Positions 24,851 through 34,700 of a stretch of DNA of 64,000 nucleotides are shown piece by piece. The stretch's first letter is position 1; each line of letters begins with the position of its first letter. The position numbers were made by a program, and so were the translations under genes. Location of the stretch: contig OX422217.1 of the NCBI GenBank assembly GCA_949130495.1, positions 543,683,137 to 543,747,136 of the forward strand. Direction: 5' to 3'. The notes under the pieces are model-generated. The model was not told the origin of the DNA, did not search any database, and saw only the letters and a list, made by a program, of their open reading frames with translations. This stretch comes from Sambucus nigra. Taxonomy: Eukaryota > Streptophyta > Magnoliopsida > Dipsacales > Adoxaceae.

Positions 24851-25003
24851 GGATTTATGGATTTTGTTCTACAACTATTTTTTAAAAAAAAATCTGCATA
24901 AGATTGTCGATTGGGAGGTCCTTTCCCTACCTATCAACAATGTGTCTAGGGTTACTTGCTGATTGGCAAGGTTGGGGCTATGTCGATCGGCACCCCCATA
25001 CCC

Positions 25004-25012
25004 TATAAATAG
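25004..25012 (+). promoter_or_regulatory. TATA box of the Ogre/Tat-like LTR
   Basis: TATAAATAG in a GC-richer context ('CCCTATAAATAGAGGGC'), followed about 25-30 bp later by 'CTCACTCTCAAG', a plausible start. Good match to plant LTR promoters. Confidence 0.7.
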
Positions 25013-25662
25013 AGGGCATGAGCTCACTCTCAAGACAGATCTCAGATCCATCAATATTAGTGATCTCAGCAACATTCTCTAGCAATCAGTGAAGTTTCCA
25101 TGTGTGAAATTCCTTTTCATCTTTCATTCCCATCATTTTCATACCCAATTTAGCAAAATATCATTCTCTCTTATCCAACATTCATCTCAACATTCAAGGG
25201 ATCTCATCAAGGATCAAGAGCAAGCCTCAAATATCCAAAGAAGGTCCAAAAATCATTCTCTCTCTTTAAATTCTTTATTTTCGCATTAGTTACATAAATT
25301 CTTAATCTAGATTTTACTTTAGTTCATACATATTAATACCTCATCATTTATTAATTATATTGCACATACTCTATTCTCTATAAAATAAAAAAATCAATAA
25401 AAGAGGGTTACACCGACAAATTTCGGCTCCTCGTCACATTTTCCCCAAACTAAAGAAACATTTTCTACGCACACATAAATAATAAGTTCCTGTTCGAATT
25501 TATGGGATAAACCCCACCCTTATGCCGCATGCGAACTATGCAGAATTTGATGCCTTTATAGGCTACGTAGGTATCTCGGGCTAAAACCTGAGACTCGAGT
25601 CCAATTTTTTAATTTTTCAATTTTCCCATTTTGGCATTTGCATCCTTTTCATCTATATATTA

Positions 25663-25667
<5 letters not shown>

Positions 25668-25743
<76 letters not shown>
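25668..25743. repeat. (AT)n microsatellite
   Basis: About 38 AT units inside the LTR. Confidence 0.97.
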
Positions 25744-25745
<2 letters not shown>

Positions 25746-26261
25746 GTATTTGTGATCCATATTGGAATTTTATGTAACATATATTATCGCTTCATCATAA
25801 CGATCAATATCTCGATAGACGCATACATCGTATTTTCTAGATAATATTTTTTGAACAATCTTATTAATGACCTCACTATATCTTTTTCATGATAAGAGTT
25901 GGGGGATTCTGATCTCCATTTATAAATACACACGCACACACTTCACGAAGAAATTAAGGAAAATATTAACACAAGTCCATGTGAGACCGAAAGGGTGGGA
26001 TGGGTGCCTAACACCGTCCCATTCCATAACTTAGTCCCCGGGCCTCTAAACTATTGGTTTTATAAGCATCAATTTATCTTTGATGCAGCTCTCTCGAGGC
26101 GGCGACATGTTCTTTGGCCTGTTTTGTGCAAAATAGGGTGGAGACTCCAACTTTTTACATCACCCCACATCGACGACCGCCTAAGCTTTCCTAAAGAATG
26201 AGTACACGAGACATTCTCCACTTTTTCCCCATTCCAGGAAGGGAGATTGGGATGGCCACAG

Positions 26262-26279
26262 TGGTGACTCCGCTAGCGA
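26262..26279 (+). promoter_or_regulatory. Primer binding site, Ogre/Tat type
   Basis: TGGTGACTCCGCTAGCGA lies one base after the LTR end. Ogre elements use a tRNA-Arg primer with a site of this kind (TGGCGACTCC...); the match here is imperfect. Confidence 0.6.
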
Positions 26280-26280
26280 C

Positions 26281-27477
26281 TGCTTAAGAGGACTAGACTC
26301 TATTTTCATGTGTGTTATTTTTTTCTACTTGTGTGCGTATGAACTTACTTGTATGGTCCCTTTTTTCTCTTCTAATATTTCTTGTATACATCTACCTCAT
26401 GCTTATATCACTCCTCACTCACACACTTGTAGATATTCTACATGTACACTCCACACTACATACATGTAGGATCACTTATATCCACATGTTGCACACACCA
26501 CTTAGAATATCCATGCTTAGGTATCACAAACACACACCTCCACTTATTATACTTGTATATATCCATGCTCACTCACACTTGTCACACACCACTTGTAGTT
26601 GATCCATGCTTAGGTTCACTACCACCCAGTCACTCAGAGATATTCACAAATCACTCACTCTCACGTATCCATACTTACTGTAATCTGCATGATAAATTGA
26701 CGCTTCATGATACTTGTAAATTCTTTCCTATTAGTATAATACTTATCATGCTAAATAAAATACTCTGTCCATAATATACTAATCAAGGATCCTTCATTTT
26801 GCACATTACATCACCAAGAGCATGGCTATTAACCAAAATTTGTCCCGTAACTGGGGGGGGGGGGGGGGTCACTTTGTGATGGGCGTTGGTTAGGCAAGTC
26901 GCAGTTAGCCTAAGCAATATTACTCTCACCTTCCATTGGCCAAGTACCTTCGATGTATATCGAATGGTTCCCCCCGCAACGTACCGCTTAAGTTAAGTCA
27001 TGATGGGAGGAATATCACAAGGAACTCGTTCACATACGTCCAGTATATCGAATTCTTTCTCATACGTACTGTCCCCACGAGGTATATAGTGAGGCAATTC
27101 CCATACACTCAGGTATATCAAATGGCTTGTCCACACGTATCGATTGCCCTCTAAAGCAAGACGTATATCGTGGAAGTCATGCCAAAGGGGGGAACCCTTC
27201 CAATTAACCCAATAACTTTATACACGCATATAGGCGTCAAACCTAGGGCACTCATATTTAGTTTGCCAGTTACTACCCGAAACTCCACCAAAATGATGGG
27301 TCAGCATGCTACCCAAAATTTCATGTGATTTCGTCTTTTTTCAAAATTGGACCTTGTCCATGAACCTGGTAACAAGTCAAACCGTGGTTTACATAATTTT
27401 CAAACCCAATTTCCCAAGCTCGGGTCCCATCCGGAATTTATTTTTTCATTTAGGTAAACCTAATAGAAGTGAGAAAA
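26281..27477 (+). other. Leader region with degenerate short repeats, no gene
   Basis: 26380-26620 has several imperfect ~65-bp units with 'CATGCTTAGGTATCAC' and 'CACACCACTTGTAG'. 26940-27180 has five degenerate ~45-bp units each with GTATATCG. A run of 16 G occurs at 26853-26868. Long repeat-bearing leaders before gag are usual in Ogre-type elements. The frames here are not convincing proteins. Confidence 0.55.
26853..26868. repeat. G16 homopolymer
   Basis: Sixteen consecutive G after 'GTAACT'. Length should be treated with caution, since such runs are error-prone in sequencing. Confidence 0.9.
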
Positions 27478-27515
27478 TAATAGTAATAGTAATAGTAATA
27501 GTAATAGTAATAGTA

Positions 27516-27574
<59 letters not shown>
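27478..27574. repeat. (AATAGT)n(AAT)n microsatellite
   Basis: About 97 bp of TAG/TAA trinucleotides just upstream of gag. It produces the Ile/Val-run frame at 27306-27611, which is not a gene. Confidence 0.95.
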
Positions 27575-27575
<1 letters not shown>

Positions 27576-27954
27576 CTGAGACCCTTTTTCTCGTTTTTCC
27601 TCTTTCTTTAGCAAAAGTGTCTAAAAACATTTTCCCATCATTTGTAAAAATACCAAAAGCATTTCCCTTCGTTTCATCATAAATGTCAAAAGGATTTTTC
27701 CTCCTTTTTACCCAAAAAATATTTTGTCCTCCTCTTTTCCAATAATGTCAATAACATTTCCTTCATATGACAAAAGTTTTCCTCTCCTCTTTCAAAACTA
27801 AATTCGAATCATTTTTTTCTTTCTTTGGTCGATCGCATAACCGACCCTTGGTCTGGCTCCCTATTGGCTTCGGCCTTTCGTTGAACCGCCCCAAGGTGCT
27901 GTCAGTTCTCCCGCTACTTCCTCCAAGTCCAAAATCCACCTTCACCCGCTTTCC

Positions 27955-29230
27955 ATGGAGAACACAGACCCAGTACCGAATGTGCAGCCAAATTTGATGA
28001 CGGTTCTAGCCCAACTTACTACCAAGATTGAAAACCTTCAAACCAAGGTTCATGAGATTAGCAAGATTGGGTCCCTATTCCCGAAGAGCTTGTGGTCCTC
28101 TTCCCTCGTGCTATGGGTCCACCCGTACCTGAGCCTATTTGGGTCCTAAAAGAATATCAACACGTTCCATGTGCCTCTTCTGCTAGTGGGCCACTACCAG
28201 CTCAGCTCCTACCCAGCCAGGGCCTAACCTACCTGCGGCCATTGATCTGAAGGAATAAGAGTAGAACAAGGTGAAAGAAGACCTTAAGATGTTTACCAAG
28301 AAGTTTGACCAAATCCGAATATCCGAGAACTACATGGATTACACCCATATGTCACCCTACCCTAAAGCAAGGCTGCTAGAAAAGTTCAAGATGCCTAACA
28401 TTGAGAAGTTCGTGGGTAGTGGGCCCCTAATTGTTCATCTACAAAGTTATCACCGAGCCATGACTCTCCTAGGATCCTTCGGGTAAATAGTGGCCCAAAG
28501 TTTCCAACATACTTTGAAGGACAACGCTCTTCAATCATCCTTATCCCTCAAAGAATCCAGAATTCGCAGCTGGGAGGATGTTTCTCGTGAATTTATGTCA
28601 CAATATAAGTACAATGAGGAGTTGGAGGTTATCCTCTGTGATTTAGAACATCTCAAATAGAATCCCAAGGAAACTATCAGTAACTTCATAGCAAGGTCGA
28701 GGGAGAAAGTAGCCACCATGACCAAACAGCCTTCTGAAGAGGAACAAGTCAGTATCATGAAAAATAACTTCTTACCCGATGTTCAAACAACAATGGGAGG
28801 ACAGTACTACCCCCATTTTCGAGCCTTCTAGGAAGTAAGAGTGGATATTGAAGAAAGTCTTGCCAAGACAAAAGTTAATCGGAAGAAAGTATCCTGACAA
28901 TTCACTCTCATAAAGTATGAGAAGCCTGCCAATATCAAGGTTCCAACCATCAATACTATTTCTTAGCCTTCCACTTCATGGGCACTAGAAAGCCACCCTA
29001 ACCCAGTCAAAAAGGAATACACTGAGCTTCACGCTCCCCTCTCCAAATTTTACCAAGACCTTTTAAGCCGAAATCTTATTAAGCTATTGGACCTTCATCC
29101 ATTTTCAAACCCACTTCCCAAAAATTTCAAACTTGATGCCCATTGTAATTTCTATCAAAATGCCAGCCATACCGCTAATCAGTGTTTCCATCTTCGAAAT
29201 ATATTCCAAGGTGTAATTGACTAGAGTATC
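27955..29230 (+). pseudogene. Gag of the Ogre/Tat-like element, broken
   Basis: The ATG at 27955 starts 'MENTDPVPNVQPNLMTVLAQ', a usual coiled N-terminus. The core follows in pieces: 'LEKFKMPNIEKFVGSG', 'HLQSYHRAMTLLGSFG' (28340-28483), then 'SWEDVSREFMSQYKYN' and 'NPKETISNFIARSREK' after 28570, and a degenerate knuckle 'CNFYQNASHTANQC' near 29140 where one His ligand has become Tyr. Stops interrupt at about 28147, 28257, 28484, 28658 and 28829, with at least one frameshift. Product would be the particle protein; it is not functional as it stands. Confidence 0.75.
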
Positions 29231-30257
29231 ATCGTCCCACCAGTCAATCCTAAACTAAACACTACCCACAATCCACTCCCAACTCATATAAATGCCGTAT
29301 TCCTAAAAAAAGACCTAGAATTTGATCCATCTACCTAGATTGTACCCAGTAAATATCATACCTATATATTCCCCTAAACCACTCCAAGTTTACCCATATT
29401 TTCTCCTATATCCTACCGCTTTGTTGATTAGGTGTTGTCGCTTCTTACAAGATCATGCATTGTTGTTTGTACCCATTCCAGAGGGCAAAATATGGAATTG
29501 TCAACAGTATTGAACCAACTTCTAGAGTTCGGGCTGAAATTGCCCTTAGAGATGACCATTGATTGCTAAAAATTTAGTACATTGTTCTTTAAATCTCGAT
29601 AATGGGCTCAAGAGTTAGATAATTGGGTGGTACTTATCGACGAAGTCAGCTTAGATGATGTCATTCGAATCATGGCAGACTTATTCTGACAGGCCGATGA
29701 AATTTGCAATATGTCCAAGCTACTTGATGCTTTGAAACTACAAGTGCTCCTGGTCCCTTCACTTCTACATCTCCCCGTTGAGTGGGAGGATCTATAAGAA
29801 GAACTCGTGGAAGTTATGGAATTCATTGACTTCTCATGGCAAAATGACATCATTGCCACCGAATGGGGGGACAATTTTGATAGTGCAGATGAAGAGCTAA
29901 GCCTAGAAAGGGTTAACCTAATGATTAGTATATGTGGGATGATATCTTTTGAAAATCTTCTAGGAGAGATCAACAAAGTGGCTGAACAACCCGAGATAGA
30001 TGAGGAAATAGGGGTTCTATTTTTCCCCTCTTTTGTGAACCATATGAATAGATTAGGGAGGCAAGACCAGGTTTCGAACCCGTAATCAGTAATGATAGAT
30101 AAGGGAAAAGGTGTTGAGAAACTGCCTATGCCGGAAATGACCCTTGAGGAGAGAAAAATCCTTGATCAATTAAAGAAAACTCAGGCTAACATCACCTGAG
30201 CCTATTTGGGTTACTCTGGTTCAAAATTCACCTGACAAAGAAATTCAAATGTCTCCT
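29231..30257 (+). pseudogene. Region after gag (start of pol) of the Ogre/Tat-like element
   Basis: Broken frames on the plus strand. One at 29807-30085 is acidic ('EVMEFIDFSWQNDIIATEWG'), followed after a stop by 'GKGVEKLPMPEMTLEERK' and 'DQLKKTQANI'. The last block corresponds to the sequence just before the protease in Ogre/Tat pol. The reading stops being recognisable at about 30230, where LINE sequence takes over. No RT remains. Confidence 0.6.
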
Positions 30258-30950
30258 TGATGCTTTAGAGATTAGACAGAGGCCTTATCAAAGAATATTG
30301 GTCTTCTTCTTTTCCCCTATCATCTCTTAAACATCTCCACAAATGATATTCTGACCACAGCCCTCTCCTCATTTCTATTCCCAACCCTCTAGACTCTATC
30401 CAAAAACCTTTTAAATATCTAAACTTCTGGACTTCTTCTGATTCTTTCTACCAGTTGGTAAACAATAGTTAGACTTCTCCCACTAGAGGCAGACCTGTTG
30501 GTACTTTTTCATTCAAACTTAGAAGATTGAAGAATTCTTTAAAGAACTGGAGCAGGGAAACTTACAAAGACATTTTTTAGAACTGCATATATTTAGAGGA
30601 CAAAGTGATGGAAGCTGAAATCTTATATGAAGAAAATAATACTCAAGACCCGAAGGTGAAGCTAAAAATGAAGCAAGCTAATCTAAATGCAGCTTTGGCT
30701 ATAGAGGAGCAATTTTGTTTTCAAAAATCTAATAGTCAATGGATCAAAGATGGAGATAAGAATAATAAATACTACCATTCACTAGTGGCTCAAAAAAGAA
30801 GGAAAGCTTGGATTCATAGCATCAAAAAGGAAGATGGCAGCATATAAGAGTCCCCTGAAGGAATAACTAACACTTTCATTTCTTATTTTCAAAATTTATT
30901 TAATGCAGGTTCCTATGAGTCTCCTGAAGTGTTATCTTAGGGTTCATAGT
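30258..30950 (+). mobile_element. LINE (non-LTR retrotransposon) fragment
   Basis: The plus strand encodes the end of an apurinic-type endonuclease (SDHSPLLI, 30350-30373) and the linker to RT. The frame at 30605-30847 reads 'EEQFCFQKSNSQWIKDGDKN' then 'KYYHSLVAQKRRKAWIHSIK', and after a stop 'EGITNTFISYFQNLF', the standard block just before RT in plant L1-type ORF2. The 5' part is missing, as is usual for LINE insertions, and the 3' part is cut by the CACTA terminus at 30951. It lies inside the Ogre/Tat-like element and is itself split by the CACTA insertion. Confidence 0.8.
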
Positions 30951-31275
30951 CACTACACCAAAAATAGGAATCTGGCACGGTTTAAAAATGTGGCAGATCA
31001 AATCTGGCACAGTTTTGAACTATTACAGAATTAGGTGTTCCAAAATGGGCATTTTTTTCTGGTACAGTTTAAAAGTGTTCCAGATTTGACCAAACAGGAA
31101 CACTTCTGGCACACTTTTAAATCGTGCCAGAATTTGATATTTCTGGCACACTTTTGGCACAGTTTTGAACTGTGCCAGATTGAACACACTTTCATAAAAA
31201 TTTGGCACATTTAAAAAATGTGCCAAAATTTGATACACTTTTGGCACGGTTTTGAACTGTGCCAAATTTTTGGAT
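30951..31275. repeat. CACTA terminus and subterminal hairpin repeats
   Basis: After the terminal CACTACACC there are about seven units built from TGGCACAGTT...AACTGTGCCA or variants. Examples are a perfect 10-bp inverted pair with a 3-base loop near 31149-31171, a TTGGCACATTT/AAATGTGCCAA pair near 31202-31226, and another near 31244-31266. Subterminal arrays of this type bind the TNPA-like protein in En/Spm elements. Confidence 0.85.
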
Positions 31276-31700
31276 AAAAGAAAAAAAAATTATTTGAAAA
31301 CAAGAAAATTCACAAATTGCAAATCTTGCACTTTGTTGATAAACTAATGTACATACAAACTTCAAAATATTACAAGTCTTTAGTAGTTCACAGACCAACA
31401 AAAAAATTGGTCAGAGTTTCCCCTATTTTATGGACATTCTAAAACCTGCTAATATAAAACCTGCGTAACATAAATCCCGCACGACCACAAAATATAACAA
31501 TAAACTTACAAAAGCCCGCATGGTCATAAAAGTTAACAATAAAACTACAAAAGCCCGTATGGCCATAACACAAAAGATAGAATCATGAATAAACCCCTTG
31601 TTGTAAACCATTGAGTTCTCCATCTGTTCCACGTGAATAAATGCTAACGATAAAATGTTATCTTGCAAAAAAAATAGGATAAAAAAAAAAGATATTAGTA
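31276..31700. other. CACTA inner region with three ~52-bp imperfect repeats
   Basis: Between 31440 and 31580, blocks such as 'ACAAAAGCCCGCATGGTCAT' recur three times with changes. A minus-strand frame (31668-31423) covers them but has no known domain. No gene is supported. Confidence 0.5.
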
Positions 31701-34700
31701 ACTAAGTAATTTAAAAAAGAAACTTACTCAATCTAAAAAATTACATATAGGAGTTGTAATTATTATTATATTCTAAAATTGAAAACCTTACGCAAGTTAT
31801 GACTACCTGATCAGTTCCTACGAGTTACATTGGTCTCATTTATGGTGCTAGTGCTTCTTACGGGATCGTTTGGGGGCTGGTTTGAGTTTTCACCCTTCAA
31901 CAACTTGTTTCTAAGCCTAATCCATATATTATCAAATTATCGTCATATTCTCAAACTGAGAGTCCCGTGACTACGCTGTCAGTTCATACAAGTTACATTG
32001 GTCCCGTGCGAGGTGTCCGTGCCTCTTATGGGACCGTTTGGGGGCTGGTTTGAGTTTTCACCATTTAAGGGCTTATTTTTAAGCTTAATAGATATATTTT
32101 GAAATTATCAATATATTCTCAAACCGAGAAGCCCGTGACTACATGGTCAGTTCGTACAAGTTTCATTGGTCCCATGCGAGGTGTTCGTGCCTCATACGGG
32201 ACCGTTTGGGGGCTGGTTTGGGTTTTCACACTCAAACGGCTTATTTTGAAGCCTAATCTATGTATTTTGAAATTATAATCATATTCTCAAACCGGGAGAA
32301 CTGCGACTACGCGGTCAGTTCGTACGAGTTACAATGGTCCCGTGCGAGGTGTTCGTGCCTCTTACCGGCCATTTAGGGACTGGTTTGGGTTTTCTCCCTC
32401 AAATGGCTTGTTTTCAAGCCTAATCTACGTATTTTGACATTATCATCATATTCTCAAATTGGGAGACCCGCGACTACGCAATCTGTTCGTACAAGTTACA
32501 TTGGTCCCGTGCGAGGTGTTCGTGCCTCTTACGGGGCCGTTTTGGGTTTTTACCCTCAAATGGCTTGTTTTCAAGACTAATCTACATATTTTGAAATTAT
32601 CATCATATTGTCAAAGCGTGAGACCAGCGATTACGCGGTCAATTCGTACAAATTACATTGGTCCCGTGTGAGGTGTTCGTGCCTCTTACGGGACCGTTTG
32701 GGGGCTGGTTTGGGTTTTCACCCTCAAACAACTTATTTTTAAGCTTAATCGATATATTTTGAAATTATCGTTATATTCTCAAACAGGTAGACCCGCGACT
32801 ACGCGGTCAGTTTGTACAAGTTACATTGGTCCCGTGCGAGGTGTACGTGCCTCTTATGCGACCGTTTGGGGGCTGGTTTAGGTTTTCACCCTTTAAGGGC
32901 TTATTTTTAAGATTAATCGATATATTTTGAAATTATCGTCATATTCATAAATCGAGAAGCCTGCCTGTACGCGGTCAATTTGTACAAGTTACATTGGTCC
33001 CGTGCGAGGTGTTCGTGCCTCATACGGGGCTATTTGGGGGCTGGTTTAGGTTTTCACACTCAAACGACTTATTTTGAAGCCTAATCGACGTATTTTGAAA
33101 TTATCATCATATTCTCAAACTGGGAGACCTGCGACTACGCAGTCAGTTCATACAAGTTACATTGATCCCGTGCAAGGTGTTCGTGCCTCTTATAGGGCCG
33201 TTTGGGGACTGGTTTGGGTTTTCGCCCTCAAATGGCTTGTTTCCAAGCCTAATCTATGTATTTTGAAATTATCGTCATATTCCAAAATTGAGAGACCCGC
33301 GACTACGCAATCAGTTCGTACAAGTTACATTGGTCCCGTGCGAGGTGCTCGTGCTTCTTAGGGGGCCGTTTTGGGACTGGTTTGGGTTTTCACCCTCAAA
33401 CGGCTTGTTTTCAAGCCTAATCTACGTATTTTGAAATTATCATCATATTCTCAAAGTGGGAGACCCGAGACTACGCGGTCAGTTCGTACAAATTACATTA
33501 GTTTCGTGCGAGGTGTTCGTGCCTCTTACGGGACCGTTTGGAGGCTGGTTTGGGTTTTCACCCTCAAACAACTTATTTTTAAGATTAATCGATATATTTT
33601 GAAATTATCGTCATATTCTCAAACCGAGAAGCCCGTGACTACATGATCAGTTCGTAAAAGTTACATTGGTCCCGTGCGAGGTGTTCGTGCCTCATATGGG
33701 ACCATTTGGGGGTTGGTTTGGGTTTTCACCATTTAAGGGCTTATTTTTTAGCCTAACCTACGTATTTTGAAATTATGGTCATATTCTCAAACTGGGAGAC
33801 CCACAACTACGCGGTTAGTTCGTACAAGTTACATTGGTCCCGTGCGAGGTGTTCGTGCCTCACACGGGACCGTTTGGGGGATGGTTTGGATTTTCACCTT
33901 TTAAGGGCTTATTTTTAAGTCTAATCTATGTATTTTGAAATTATCATTATATTCTCAAACCGGGACACCCGCGACTACGCGGTCAGTTCGTGCAAGTTAC
34001 ATTGGTCTCGTGCGAGGTGTTCATGCCTCTTATGGGGCAGTTTGGCGACTGGTTTGGGTTTTCACCCTCAAACGGCTTGTTTTCAAGCTTAATGGATATA
34101 TTTTGAAATTATCGTCATGTTCTCAAATTGGGAGACCCGCGACTACGCGATCAGTTCGTACAAGTTACATTGGTCCCGTACGTGGTGTTCGTGCCTCTCA
34201 CGGGCCGTTTGGGGGCTGATTTGGGTTTTCACCCTTAAACGGCTTGTTTATAAGCTTAATAGATATATTTTGAAATTATTGTCATATTCTCAAATTGGGT
34301 GATCCGCGACTACGTTGTCAGTTCGTACAAGTTACATTGGTCCCGTGCGAGGTGTTCGTGCCTCTTATGGGACCGTTTGGGGGCTGGTTTGGGTTTTCTC
34401 CCTCAAACGGCTTATTTTCGAGCTTAATTGATATATTTTGAAATTATCCTCATATTCTCAATCTGGGAGACCCGTGACTACGCGGTCAGTTCGTACAAGT
34501 TAGATTGCACCCGTGCGAGGTGTTCGTAGCTCTTACGGGACCGTTTGGGGGCTGATTTGGGTTTTCACCCTCAAACAGCTTGTTTTTAAGCTTAATCGAT
34601 ATTTTTTGAAATTATCATCATATTCTCAAACTAGGAGACCCACGACTACGCGATCAGTTCATACAAGTTACATTGATCCCGTGCGAGGTGTGCGTGCCTC

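Larger units (their letters stand above)
23950..26260 (+). repeat. 5' LTR of the Ogre/Tat-like element (start approximate)
   Basis: The right end ...GGCCACA abuts the primer site at 26262. The inside holds the ~170-bp repeat array, a TATA box (25004-25012), AATAAA-like signals near 25395, and an (AT)n tract (25668-25743). No second copy is in the window, so the left end cannot be fixed. Confidence 0.55.
23950..30257 (+). mobile_element. Truncated Ogre/Tat-like Gypsy element
   Basis: A long 5' LTR with TATA box, a 'TGGTGACTCCGC' primer site, a leader of about 1.7 kb with repeats, a decayed gag and the region after gag are present in order on the plus strand. The gag signatures and 'LPMPEMTLEERKILDQLKKTQANI' type block are those of the Ogre/Tat lineage. 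RT, RNase H, integrase and the 3' LTR are absent; a LINE fragment starts at about 30258. The LTR start is uncertain (a TGTATACACC near 23950 is one candidate). Confidence 0.65.

Noticed and set aside
27306..27611. 101-codon frame with Ile/Val runs
   Set aside because: Produced by the AATAGT/AAT trinucleotide tract.
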